From positions 1 to 45,740 of the forward strand of contig VMSP01000020.1 in assembly GCA_013792135.1 (NCBI GenBank): a DNA stretch of 45,740 bases, written 5' to 3'. The stretch comes from Desulfocapsa sp. Its GTDB lineage: Bacteria; Desulfobacterota; Desulfobulbia; Desulfobulbales; Desulfocapsaceae. Made by a program: the position numbers and the translations under genes. The notes beneath the pieces were generated by a model. The model saw only the letters and a program-made list of their open reading frames with translations. It was not told the DNA's origin and searched no databases. Shown here in pieces: positions 16,128 through 24,186 of the stretch (position 1 is the stretch's first letter; each line of letters starts with the position of its first letter).

Positions 16128-16275
16128 CTAATCAGGACCAGGAGTTGTATGATCATGTTCCTCTGTCTGCAGCACTGCATTTCTCTTAAATTCTGAATCG
16201 TATTGTCTCTTGTGTTGAACACTCATGTTTTTCCTCCTGTTATTTCCATAACAGTGGCTTAGCCGAGTGTCCACA
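16128..16275 (-). mobile_element. IS3-family remnant: left end and N-terminus of OrfA
   Basis: On the minus strand a TGTGGACACTCGGCTAAGCC-type end is followed by AGGAGGAAAAAC and an ATG at 16226. The frame MSVQHKRQYDSEFKRNAVL is the N-terminus of an IS3/IS911-type OrfA (HTH_Tnp_1). It diverges after TEEHDH and stops at 16128, leaving 32 residues. Everything after is missing. With the opposite-facing remnant at 11107-11233 it brackets the wzx-wzy block. Confidence 0.72.
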
Positions 16276-16329
16276 TTTTTAGGGCAACACCAGTTGTGAA
16301 GAATTGACGGATTGCTTGAGTAGATTCAA

Positions 16330-16995
16330 CTAATTGTACATCTTCTCTGCAATAGCAAAGTCTTCTTCCCAATCGATGTCAAAAGATTCTTTACCGTCCA
16401 AGATATAAAGATATGGTTTCTTGCCGATCCTGTCATTTAACGCAATGTAGTTATTGCGTGATGAAATAAATATTCCACTATTTACCTCATACAGAGGTGG
16501 CAATGATTGAGTGAATGGCCACTTTTGTTGCTCCCGATCATAGTTGATTGGTCCATTTTGGTCCCAGATAAAGGTCTGAAGTTTCGTCACGCTCATGAGA
16601 GAGTCAAACTCACTGGTGGAATTGTTGAAATAGATCCTAATGGCGGCTTCATAACTTTTTGCTTGAATGAATGGAGAAGTAACATGTGTCCATAGGATAT
16701 GTTCATTTTGAGTCAAAGAAGGAACATATTTTATCAAATCGTCCGTGGTGGTTTCGTTGGTGCAAAGATGTTCTGGTCTTCTGTCAATTTTCAACTGTGG
16801 GATATCCAATCGTTGCCCAATGTCGATGATGTCTTTATCGTTTGTGGACAAAATGATCTCGTCTACCATCTTCATTTTTGATAACTGCTCCAATTTGATT
16901 CTTGCCAGTCCTCCATCAATGCCGGCAAATGGTCGGATGTTTTTATTTTTTACGCGTTGAGAGCCTTTTCGGCAGGGTAAGAAAACTGTGATCAT
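16330..16995 (-). CDS. CMP-sugar (acylneuraminate/Kdo-type) cytidylyltransferase
   Basis: Cytidylyltransferase-like protein of 221 aa (CTP_transf_3 family). These enzymes transfer CMP from CTP to the anomeric hydroxyl of 2-keto-3-deoxy sugar acids such as sialic, legionaminic or Kdo-type acids. The N-terminus VFLPCRKGSQRVKNKNIRPF carries the nucleotide-binding CRxGSxRVxxKN motif. STNDKDI (about 50), ILWTHVTSPF (about 100), YEVNSGIFISSR (about 165) and FDIDWEEDFAIAE (about 208) match the family. It is short but complete. It follows the aldolase-fusion gene by 59 bp in the same direction. No NeuB or NeuC is in the window, so the activated sugar acid may be made by the adjacent aldolase. Confidence 0.85.
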   Translation of the reverse strand: MITVFLPCRKGSQRVKNKNIRPFAGIDGGLARIKLEQLSKMKMVDEIILSTNDKDIIDIGQRLDIPQLKIDRRPEHLCTNETTTDDLIKYVPSLTQNEHILWTHVTSPFIQAKSYEAAIRIYFNNSTSEFDSLMSVTKLQTFIWDQNGPINYDREQQKWPFTQSLPPLYEVNSGIFISSRNNYIALNDRIGKKPYLYILDGKESFDIDWEEDFAIAEKMYN

Positions 16996-17054
16996 GTATT
17001 CCTCTAATTAAATAAAAACGTACGTCAACCCTATCAGGGGTGGAGTATCCTGAG

Positions 17055-18599
17055 CTAAATGAGACTGTATATGGAGATCTCATGAACATTCTGGTATCTC
17101 GTTGGAGTTAGTGATGTTAAAATTTTTTCAGTTTTTTGAAATGCATCAAGCAGGAATTGGTTTTCCTGCTCAACCTCCAACATATGATTGCCTGTTCCAG
17201 TATCATATCCGTCAAGACCAAAAAGATATACGGTTTTTGCAGCCATTAACGCCGCGAGTTGGAATGCAATTGTTAAGAGGGAGTCGGGATAATCATTAAA
17301 CAAAGTTATTTCTTTAAGTTCATAGGTCTGATTTTCAATTTCGATGGGAATAATGGTTCCCATCAGGCGTGGAGATGGCTCAATTATAAAAATATGGTTT
17401 GCTATTTTCTGACTCTGAAGAGAGTCCTTCATCTTGTATCCTTCAGAACCGAGCAAGCAAACAAACTGTTTATTATTGCCCAGATCAGAAAAATCTGAAA
17501 TGTGACGGCTTCCCGCATGTATCAAAACGGTACTTGGATTTTTTTTGCAAAATATTTTCAAAGCATGGGCATGTCTCTTGGAATTAGCACCCCCGCCAAC
17601 GATTACAACCGTATCGGCTATACTTTCAAGATTTAATATGGGTACGTTCTGATTGTCCGGCTGTTGATCTTTATGATTTTGAAGTGCGTTGATAATACTT
17701 TTTGGTGTATATCTTTTTTTGGAAATCCAACTCATGACATCTTTTTGAGGCAGTGAAAATGCGCCCGAAATCATGTATGGTAACGATGTTCCCCATTCGT
17801 ACACCTTTTGAAGCTTTTCGAATTCGGAAATAATCGAGGTCAAGCCATTGTAATTAAAGCTATTGTTCTCTTTTGAGTCTAAGCATGTCAGTAACAATTC
17901 AGTTTTCAAGTTTCCAGCCCCCCGCCCCATACCTGTGATTGTTACGTCAACAATATTGCAGCCGTTGTCGAGTGCAGCGAGTGAATTAGCTAGAGCCAAT
18001 TCCAGGTTGTTGTGACCATGAAAACCTAACGGAATATTTGTAGTAGATTTCACTTTGTTAAAAGCGTCTTTAACTTCTTGTGGATACACACTTCCATAGG
18101 AATCAACCAATGTGAGGTAATTTGTATCCACATCTCTGAGTTTTGCCAAAAATGCATCGTCTACAATCCATTTGGACATATACATTACGTTCAGGCCCAC
18201 CTCAAACCCTCGAGATATGATCTCTCTGGCAAGGCGTGATGCACGTTCAATGTTCACGGGATCCACTGCCAACCGAATCATGTCTATGTATCCTTCACAC
18301 GGATATAACAGCGTGTTCAAATCCTCCAGTCGTGTGCTTTTTTCATTGAGCATAATTGCTATTTTTTTGTCAGGACATTTCTCTCGTGCAAGTTGCATGA
18401 CATGTGCCGGACAATAGAAGTATTCGCCCAGATACTCCTTCATGGGTAAGCTCCTGTAGCCAATTTCAACATAAGTTATTTCTGGAATACTGTTGACTGC
18501 AGCGAAGTAACGGCATACCAAGTCTTGAGTGAAATCCCAATTTGTGTAGTAACCTCCATCTCTGAGGGTACAATCCAATATTTCATGTTTTGGTAGCAT
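17055..18599 (-). CDS. HMGL-like aldolase fused to an MptE-like (DUF115-type) domain
   Basis: A two-domain protein of about 514 aa. Residues 1-275 are a DRE-TIM metallolyase barrel: LDCTLRDGGYYTNWDF with the DRDG metal site, YVEIGYRS, LGFHGHNNLELALANS with the HGHN ligands, and GMGRGAGN. Enzymes such as 4-hydroxy-2-oxovalerate aldolase make or break C-C bonds next to a keto acid. Residues 310-514 hold VVIVGGGANSKRHAHALK and VYLFGLDGYDTGTGNHM, like the phosphate-binding and GTD motifs of the DUF115 protein at 12353. The ATG at 18599 has GGAG six bases upstream; the frame is open to 18611 without one. It lies between kinase and cytidylyltransferase genes, suggesting synthesis of a 3-deoxy-2-keto sugar acid. 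That pathway is inference. Confidence 0.75.
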   Translation of the reverse strand: MLPKHEILDCTLRDGGYYTNWDFTQDLVCRYFAAVNSIPEITYVEIGYRSLPMKEYLGEYFYCPAHVMQLAREKCPDKKIAIMLNEKSTRLEDLNTLLYPCEGYIDMIRLAVDPVNIERASRLAREIISRGFEVGLNVMYMSKWIVDDAFLAKLRDVDTNYLTLVDSYGSVYPQEVKDAFNKVKSTTNIPLGFHGHNNLELALANSLAALDNGCNIVDVTITGMGRGAGNLKTELLLTCLDSKENNSFNYNGLTSIISEFEKLQKVYEWGTSLPYMISGAFSLPQKDVMSWISKKRYTPKSIINALQNHKDQQPDNQNVPILNLESIADTVVIVGGGANSKRHAHALKIFCKKNPSTVLIHAGSRHISDFSDLGNNKQFVCLLGSEGYKMKDSLQSQKIANHIFIIEPSPRLMGTIIPIEIENQTYELKEITLFNDYPDSLLTIAFQLAALMAAKTVYLFGLDGYDTGTGNHMLEVEQENQFLLDAFQKTEKILTSLTPTRYQNVHEISIYSLI

Positions 18600-18617
18600 A
18601 TTATTCTCCATGTTATG

Positions 18618-19664
18618 TTATCTTGTTATTCGTCCTGATGTATGTCCTTGCAATAATTTTTCAATATCTTCAATTAAGGATAGATTGAAGTCACCCTCAA
18701 TTGAGTGTTTGAGTGCAGAAGAAGCTGTAGCAAAGTCAAGAATATGTTGGAAGTCCGTACCGAAATTGTTGATTCCGTATATGATTCCTGCTGAAAATGA
18801 ATCCCCGGCACCAACTCTATCAACAATGTGGGTAAGATTGTACTTGTTGCTATGATAGATTCGTCCGGCGTTATAAAGAATTGCCGACCATGTGTTGTGG
18901 CTAGCGCTTACTGATTCTCTCAATGTGAAACACACTGTTTGCGCTCTTGGGAATTTTTTGCATACATCAGAACAGATTCGCTCATAGTGTGATTTTGAAA
19001 TTATTTGATACTCTTCGCTATTTTCTGAGTTATCTGTCTGTATTCCTAGACATTTTATTGCATCTTCCTCATTTCCAATTATTACATCGCAGTATTGTGT
19101 CAAGTCCGTCATTACTTCCGCACTTGATTTATTATATTTCCAGAGGTTTCCACGATAATTCAGGTCAACTGAAATTGGTACTCCAGCTTTTTTTGCATAA
19201 TGAATCGCTTCCTTGGTCACCTGGTATAGGTTTTCTGATAGGGCGGGAGAGATCCCAGACCAATGAAACCATCGAGCTTCAGCAAAGATTGTTTGCCAAT
19301 CGATTAGTCCTGGTTGGATTTTGCTGAAAGCCGAGTCTTCTCTATCGTAGATAACTTTGCTAGGCCGATGTATTGCACCTTTTTCGATAAATATAAGGCC
19401 TTGTCTATTATTGTTATAAATTATGTGGTGAATTCCCAAATTATATTTTTGCAAATCATGCCGTATTCGCAGTCCAAGATCATTGTTAGATAGTGCTGTT
19501 ACATATTGCACGTTTTCATTTAGCAGAGAAAGGGATACAGCAACGTTTGCCTCTGAACCGGCGCAACTTATTTTGAACGTATCGGATTGGAGTATTTTTG
19601 TAAAGTTTTGAGGTGATAGCCTGAGCATAATTTCACCGAAAGTCACAATTGCCGGTCTGTTCAT
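18618..19664 (-). CDS. PfkB-family sugar kinase (KDG-kinase-like)
   Basis: Carbohydrate kinase of 348 aa in the ribokinase/PfkB family. The N-terminus VTFGEIMLRLSPQ resembles 2-dehydro-3-deoxygluconokinase, and the sugar-binding CAGSEANVAVSLSLL follows. The signature DRVGAGDSFSAGIIYG near residue 285 contains the catalytic aspartate and anion hole. The SVDLNYRGNLW block (about 165) is also KDG-kinase-like. It starts the run kinase-aldolase fusion-cytidylyltransferase (18 bp to the fusion gene). In that setting it may phosphorylate a sugar or keto-sugar acid intermediate. Substrate is not determined. It is AT-rich like its neighbours. Confidence 0.85.
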   Translation of the reverse strand: MNRPAIVTFGEIMLRLSPQNFTKILQSDTFKISCAGSEANVAVSLSLLNENVQYVTALSNNDLGLRIRHDLQKYNLGIHHIIYNNNRQGLIFIEKGAIHRPSKVIYDREDSAFSKIQPGLIDWQTIFAEARWFHWSGISPALSENLYQVTKEAIHYAKKAGVPISVDLNYRGNLWKYNKSSAEVMTDLTQYCDVIIGNEEDAIKCLGIQTDNSENSEEYQIISKSHYERICSDVCKKFPRAQTVCFTLRESVSASHNTWSAILYNAGRIYHSNKYNLTHIVDRVGAGDSFSAGIIYGINNFGTDFQHILDFATASSALKHSIEGDFNLSLIEDIEKLLQGHTSGRITR

Positions 19665-19684
19665 TGGGAAATTCCTATTTGATT

Positions 19685-19804
19685 TTAGTTGTTGATGATC
19701 ATTATTGCGACAGAGGCAGATTTTACCTGTTCATTTGCCACATCAACAAGCAGATTTTCTGTACCACCGGGGGACAGCCCCCAGGTAACGTGCATTATTT
19801 TCAT
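19685..19804 (-). pseudogene. N-terminal remnant of a GT4 glycosyltransferase
   Basis: A 39-residue frame, MKIMHVTWGLSPGGTENLLV followed by DVANEQVKSASVAIMIIN, has the exact start of GT4 proteins (strand, GGTE loop, helix). It stops at an artificial junction 20 bp before the kinase gene. The remaining 300 or so residues are absent, so it is inactive. It marks the upstream boundary of the AT-rich sugar-gene block and indicates a deletion between an upstream polysaccharide operon and the kinase gene. The 185 bp up to the RAYT element contain no further recognisable gene. Confidence 0.7.
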
Positions 19805-19989
19805 ATCATCCGACGAACAACACTATAGCCGTTGATAAGATTACCCTTTCAAATTGGTGTAGCAAATCCATGAACGATACACAATTGACTATTGAGAGAG
19901 GTTCGTTAAGAAAATGAAAAAAATCACTGCCATATTTTCCTTATCGGCATCGTTAATGCCCGGTAAGGCTTGTACAGGGGTTGACAATG

Positions 19990-20926
19990 GGGTCGGACCA
20001 AGCTATCTATTTGATCATTCAACATTTAAATCCAAATAATACGTGTTTTCAGTGCTTAAAAGTACCTTTTCAGGGGCGAAATGGGCATTGTAAGAAGCCC
20101 CTTGCTCTCTCAGTTCGTAATGATCTTTGACTTCCCTCGTCTTTCGCCCCATCTGCCTTGCTTGTAATCTTTCCCTGATTTCGTCGACGAAGGCCTCACT
20201 TCCGACTGCAATGGCGTCTGTCCATTCTGGTTCTCGTCCTTTTACTCGGTTATGACGAATGGATTCTTCCACCCAGTGACGGTGCTCTTTGCGAAGTTGT
20301 TCATCGCTGGTCGAACCACAGCAGGCGATGAGCTGCTCTCGGTTAATCAGTGAATATCTTAGCGGTGGATTTTGGATTTCATTGTAACCACCATGCGCCC
20401 ATGAAGAAGGATGAGAAACGACGCCATTTCTTACCATGTTTAAATCGATGTAAGTGAGGCATCTGAAAAAATGTTCTCCTGGCTCTACCGCCGTTGCATG
20501 GTATCGATCATCCCAGTAAGCACCTTTTCGATTTTTTCTTCTATTGAACTCCTGAGCTGTCTTACCTGCGACGAGCTGGAGACTCTGTGGTACCACCTCT
20601 GCATCTCCATCAATAATCAACAGGTGAATATGGTTAGAGGTAACTACGTAATTAAGGATTTGCAGACCATACCGTTTCTTGGCTTCAAACAACCACTGCA
20701 GCCATCTTTTCCTGTCACGTGAAAATTTGAGCAGAAATTCTTGTTTATGACAGCGATGGGTAATATGCCAAACTTGTCCCGGAATATGATGTCGATTGGC
20801 TCTAGCCATATCAGATTATTCCTTAAACCCGTCATCTTTGCCCGGAAATGGGCGACCTAAGGCCTTTTTGTAGATATTTAATATGATATATTTTCGTTTT
20901 ATCAGGTGGTTAGCTTGGTCCGACCC
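19990..20926 (-). mobile_element. RAYT transposon-like element bounded by 16-bp inverted repeats
   Basis: The element carries a RAYT gene and is bounded by gggtcggaccaagcta at 19990-20005 and its perfect inverse at 20911-20926. Its right end lies inside a hicA toxin gene, so it was inserted there. The same 16-bp end recurs, with at most a few changes, at 21414, 21489, 22956 and 24187, three of these joined to truncated RAYT 3' ends. The terminal repeats are direct sequence evidence; mobility in this form is inference. Confidence 0.75.
20015..20809 (-). CDS. REP-associated tyrosine transposase (RAYT, Y1_Tnp)
   Basis: Y1-type HUH transposase of 264 aa, the RAYT group that processes REP palindromes as single-stranded DNA. 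The HUH pair is H60-I-H62 in TSNHIHLLI, and the likely catalytic tyrosine is Y120 in CLTYIDLNMVRNG. The N-terminus MARANRHHIPGQVWHITHRC is the standard RAYT start. The C-terminal part (about 190-264, from HNRVKGREPEW to YYLDLNVE) is the portion copied at three other places nearby. Coding is intact. It lies within inverted repeats, 15-24 bp inside the left one. It may still be active. Confidence 0.92.
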   Translation of the reverse strand: MARANRHHIPGQVWHITHRCHKQEFLLKFSRDRKRWLQWLFEAKKRYGLQILNYVVTSNHIHLLIIDGDAEVVPQSLQLVAGKTAQEFNRRKNRKGAYWDDRYHATAVEPGEHFFRCLTYIDLNMVRNGVVSHPSSWAHGGYNEIQNPPLRYSLINREQLIACCGSTSDEQLRKEHRHWVEESIRHNRVKGREPEWTDAIAVGSEAFVDEIRERLQARQMGRKTREVKDHYELREQGASYNAHFAPEKVLLSTENTYYLDLNVE

Positions 20927-21032
20927 GACCCAAACCTCCATGGCTGCCTGCAGCCTGGCGATCAAATACAAAACCAAATCTTTTGAGGCGTTTGATTATC
21001 TCGCGATACCTGAATCCTGCAAATCGGCCCAT
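20910..21032 (-). pseudogene. hicA: hicA toxin gene interrupted by the RAYT element
   Basis: The frame starts MGRFAGFRYREIIKRLKRFG and continues FVFDRQAAGSH, which is the first half of a HicA mRNA interferase including the active-site histidine of GSH. It then runs directly into the RAYT right inverted repeat and stops at TAA within it, giving 40 residues instead of about 60-80. The rest of the dsRBD-like fold is lost, so toxin activity is unlikely. The start ATG lies within 2 nt of the hicB stop. The missing 3' half is not recognisable at the other end of the element. Confidence 0.8.
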
Positions 21033-21033
21033 G

Positions 21034-21264
21034 TCAGTTAGCTACGACAAGTTGCAAGTCAAAACTTTTCTTTAGCGGCGGCAATTTTAGAGATTTTTTA
21101 CGCCCACTCTGTGCTTCCAGTAGTCTACGAGCCACATCCCTGGCAATTTCCATCGTTTCAACCACGGTTCTGCCCTGCGCCACCAACCCCTGGACGTCAT
21201 CGGACGTAGCAAGATAAAAGCCCTCGGGCAGTTTTTCAATGTGGATATTGATAATTCTTTCCAT
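21034..21264 (-). CDS. hicB: HicB-like antitoxin (partner toxin broken)
   Basis: Small protein of 76 aa with the HicB/DUF1902 partial RNase-H-like fold: INIHIEKLPEGFYLATSDDV, GLVAQGRTVVETMEIARDVA and RRLLEAQ. HicB antitoxins bind and block HicA and often repress the operon. Here the antitoxin comes first and hicA follows immediately, but hicA is cut by a RAYT element. The antitoxin would therefore be an orphan without an active local toxin. No DNA-binding extension is obvious, so autoregulation is uncertain. Confidence 0.8.
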   Translation of the reverse strand: MERIINIHIEKLPEGFYLATSDDVQGLVAQGRTVVETMEIARDVARRLLEAQSGRKKSLKLPPLKKSFDLQLVVAN

Positions 21265-21404
21265 AATGCCTCCGCTTAATGCTCATTTACAATGTGAGAA
21301 AAAGGGGCCACTCCCTAGATTTCTCCCACCGTTATCATAACGGAAATCAGGTAGAGTAGGAAGCTGATTTCCGATTAGCGATCGGGAATTTTATCTAATG
21401 CCTC

Positions 21405-21504
21405 GGATATTTGGGGTCGGGCCAAGCTAATCCTCGGATATTTGGGGTGATATTTGGGGTGGGGTGATATTTGGGTCTGGGATATTTGGGGTCGGGCCAA
21501 GCTA
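21405..21504. repeat. Tandem RAYT terminal repeats with GATATTTGGGGT units
   Basis: Two copies of gggtcgggccaagcta (21414-21429, 21489-21504) lie 75 bp apart. Between them are several gatatttggggt units. The first copy is a terminal repeat with no RAYT sequence attached; the second leads into a RAYT 3' end. The G-rich units look like slippage or nested-insertion products. Confidence 0.8.
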
Positions 21505-21753
21505 TCTATTTGATCATTCAACATTTAAATCCAAATAATACGTGTTTTCAGCGCTTAAAAGTACCTTTTCAGGGGCGAAATGGGCATTGTAAGCAGCCCC
21601 TTGCTCTCTCCGTTCATAATGGCCACCAACTTCCCTCACCTTTCGGCCCATCTGTCTTGCTTGTAGTTTTTCCCTGATTTCGTCGACAAAGGCCTCACTT
21701 CCTACTGCGATGGCGTCTGTCCATTCTGGTTCTCGACCTTTTACTCGGTTATG
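21489..21753 (-). pseudogene. RAYT 3'-end copy 2 (C-terminal 79 codons)
   Basis: From the 16-bp end at 21489 the sequence follows the intact RAYT nearly base for base up to the codons for HNRVKGREPEW at 21753, then breaks off. The frame is still open and ends in the same YYLDLNVE tail. With no start codon, HUH or tyrosine it cannot be a transposase. It lies 62 bp downstream of the intact YhcG gene. The conserved frame suggests recent copying. Confidence 0.85.
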
Positions 21754-21815
21754 GAAGAAATAGGGACGGAGCCCGATATCACAAACCCTCCACCATTTTA
21801 GTTATTGGTTGGGGA

Positions 21816-22829
21816 TCATTGCCCCGCTTCTCGCAAGCTCAGTTCCAGCTCGCGGCGGAGAGACTCACGGTCTGGTAGATAGAGCTGGTATTTCTGCACG
21901 AATAGTTGGCTGTTCATTTGGTAAGTGGCATATTCTACCAGCAATTCATCTTTGTTGCGGCTTAGGATGATACCAATTGGCGGCTTGTCGCCTTCGACAT
22001 TTTCCTCGTTGGCGAAGTAGCCCAGATACAGATTCATCTGGCCGATATCGTGGTGCTGAACCTCGCCCATCTTGAGATCAATGAGTACGAAGCAGCGCAG
22101 GATGCGGTGGTAAAAAACCAAGTCAACCTTGTAATGGGCGTTGTTGATGGTGATCCGGTATTGCCTACCCACAAAGGTGAAACCTTTGCCAAGTTCGAGC
22201 ATGAAGGGCTGGAGATGGTCACAGAGTATCGTTTCGAGTTGGGTTTCAGATACCTGGTAGGGTTCGGGAATTTTCAGAAACTCAAATACATAGGGCTCGC
22301 GTAGCAGGTCTGCAGGTTGTTCGGTAACCTGGCCTTGGGCGGCGAGTTGCAGAATTCCGGCCTTATCCTTGCTGGCAGCAAGACGCAAGAACAGGGATGC
22401 AGCCTTCTGTCGTTTTAATTCCGGCACCGACCAGTGTTCAGCAATGGCCTGTTTCTCGTAAAAGCTACGCTCCAGTTCATCATCCAACTTGAGAAGTTCT
22501 ATATAATGTGACCAGCTCAATTGGTGAGAAGGCTTCTGACTTATTGGGTAACGCAGATACAGCAGCCGCATGTAAACCAAATTGCTACGACTGAAGCCCT
22601 TGCCATGGCGGAGCCCTAAGTCTTTGGCTAAACTATTAATTAATGCCGTGCCATATACAGCCCTGATTTTGCCCGCTTGCTCAAACTCGACAATATGCCG
22701 CCCGACCTGCCAATAGGTTTCGGTGATATGGGCGTTGACCGCCTGCACCGCCAATAAGCGGCCTTGAGTGTAGGAACCGGAAATCTGTTCAAGTAGATCA
22801 CGGTAACCTTCTATCGTGGATAATTCCAT
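21816..22829 (-). CDS. YhcG/DUF1016-family PDDEXK nuclease, intact copy
   Basis: Protein of 337 aa, close to the usual YhcG length. The N-terminal DUF1016_N helical domain (about 1-160) has TETYWQVGRHIVEFEQ, KGFSRSNLVYMRLLY and LSWSHYIELLKLDD. The C-terminal PDDEXK domain (about 180-330) has KVDLVFYHR with the metal-binding aspartate and FVLIDLKMGE with the D-x-K pair, followed by QMNLYLGYF. YhcG proteins are putative DNA-processing or defence nucleases of unsettled function. All catalytic residues are present. It has a RAYT 3' end 62 bp downstream. Upstream lies a 17-bp sequence (ggtagagtaggaagctg, 22894) also found at 21350. Confidence 0.88.
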   Translation of the reverse strand: MELSTIEGYRDLLEQISGSYTQGRLLAVQAVNAHITETYWQVGRHIVEFEQAGKIRAVYGTALINSLAKDLGLRHGKGFSRSNLVYMRLLYLRYPISQKPSHQLSWSHYIELLKLDDELERSFYEKQAIAEHWSVPELKRQKAASLFLRLAASKDKAGILQLAAQGQVTEQPADLLREPYVFEFLKIPEPYQVSETQLETILCDHLQPFMLELGKGFTFVGRQYRITINNAHYKVDLVFYHRILRCFVLIDLKMGEVQHHDIGQMNLYLGYFANEENVEGDKPPIGIILSRNKDELLVEYATYQMNSQLFVQKYQLYLPDRESLRRELELSLREAGQ

Positions 22830-22955
22830 ACAAACCCCATCTTTTCAGTCATTACATCCTCTCCTGGTTACCCATGTGCCACATGGAAAAAAGGGTAGAG
22901 TAGGAAGCTGTTTTCTCGAGCATAGCCAGGCAAAAATGCAGTATAATGCAGTATC

Positions 22956-23147
22956 GGGTCGGACCAAGATATCCTACTGATTTTTCGCATTTAAATCCAG
23001 ACAATATGTGTTTCCTGTGCTTAAAAGTACATTTTCAGGGGCAAAATGGGCATTGTAAGCAGCCCTTTGCTCTTTCAGTTCATAATGCCCACTGGTTTCT
23101 CTCGTCTTCCGTCCAGTCCTATGTAAAGTTTTTCCCTGAAATCAGCC
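22956..23147 (-). pseudogene. RAYT 3'-end copy 3 (degenerate)
   Basis: It begins gggtcggaccaag at 22956 and follows the RAYT 3' end (YNAHFAPENVLLSTGNTY in the minus frame) with more changes than the other copies and an internal frameshift near REKL. It runs straight into the stop region of the second YhcG gene at 23142. It is the oldest-looking of the copies. Confidence 0.8.
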
Positions 23148-24163
23148 AATCTCATCCCCCTCCCATCCCTGTAACCGTTCCCGGATTTCCTCCTCGCTCG
23201 GCAGCATATGCTGGTAAGCCGCCGGCAGATGTGAGGTCAGACTGTAGGTGGCAATGCCGATGGGTTGGATAGCAGTCTTCAGCGCATATTCGACCACTGT
23301 TTTTTTCTTGTTCTTGCAGATGATGATGCCGATGGCGTCGCTTTCACCTGGTAGCTTAACTTGCTCGTTGAGCGCCACGAGGTAGAACTCCATTTTACCT
23401 TTGTGCTCGGGCTTGAATTCACCGATTTTAAGTTCTACAGCTATCAGGCTTTTCAGCGCCCTGTGGTATAGCAGCAAGTCGATGTAGTAGTCGTTGCCTT
23501 CCACGGACAACCGGTATTGACTGCCCACAAAGGTGAAGTGTGGCCCCATTTCGGTGAGGAATCTCTGAACATGGGCGATCAGGGCGGTTTCGAGTTCCCG
23601 CTCCTCGTGTGCGTCGGAGAGCTCAAGAAAGTCGAAGGTGTAGTGATCCTTGACCGCCAGCTTGGCTTGTGCGGCGATGGCTTGCGGCAGGGCGCTATCG
23701 AAGCTGGTCTGGTTGAGTAGGTATTTTTCGTAGGTCTGGTTGTCGATCTGGTGCTCCAGCACCCGGCGTGTCCAGCCAAAGCGGGCAGTGCGCGCAGGTA
23801 GAACTCGCGCTGCAGTGGGTTTCGGCAGCGATCGAGGATTAAGGTGTTTTTGGTCCAGGAGATTTCTGCAGCCAGTGGCTGCAGAATTGGCTGTTCCTTG
23901 TATTCACGGTAAAACGTGCGCATGTACCAAAGATTGCGCCCGGAGAAGCCGCTCTTTTCGCTGAATTCAGCACGCAGATCGGCGGACAGCCGCTCGACAA
24001 CAGCCTTGCCCCAGCCTTCCGCTTCCTGACGTTCCTCGTTCAGCTTGCCAATGTCCCAGTAGAGGGCGATCAGTTCTTTGTTGACTGCACGCAACGCTGT
24101 ATATTGCGCCGTGTGTATGCGAGTTTTGAGTTCGGTCAGCAGCGTTCCGTAATCAGCACCATT
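23142..24163 (-). pseudogene. YhcG/DUF1016-family nuclease, frameshifted copy 2
   Basis: Two overlapping frames together make one YhcG protein. The upstream frame carries GTLLTELKTRIHTAQ, KELIALYWDIGKL and GFSGRNLWYMRTFY to PLQREFYLRA. Near 23790 a one-base loss shifts the frame, and the downstream frame continues RFGWTRRVLEHQI to the end. The nuclease domain itself is intact in the second frame (YYIDLLLYHR and IAVELKIGEF). The N-terminus lacks an ATG because a RAYT 3' end abuts it; the first usable start would be a TTG at 24094. It is probably inactive, unless the shift is a sequencing error or is corrected by recoding. Confidence 0.82.
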
Positions 24164-24186
24164 CTGTGTGATTTGGGGTTGATTTG

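Noticed and set aside
19913-20039. Plus-strand frame MKKITAIFSLSASLMPGK running into the RAYT end
   Set aside because: It resembles a signal peptide but has no ribosome-binding site, and its downstream part is the RAYT terminus read in the wrong direction.
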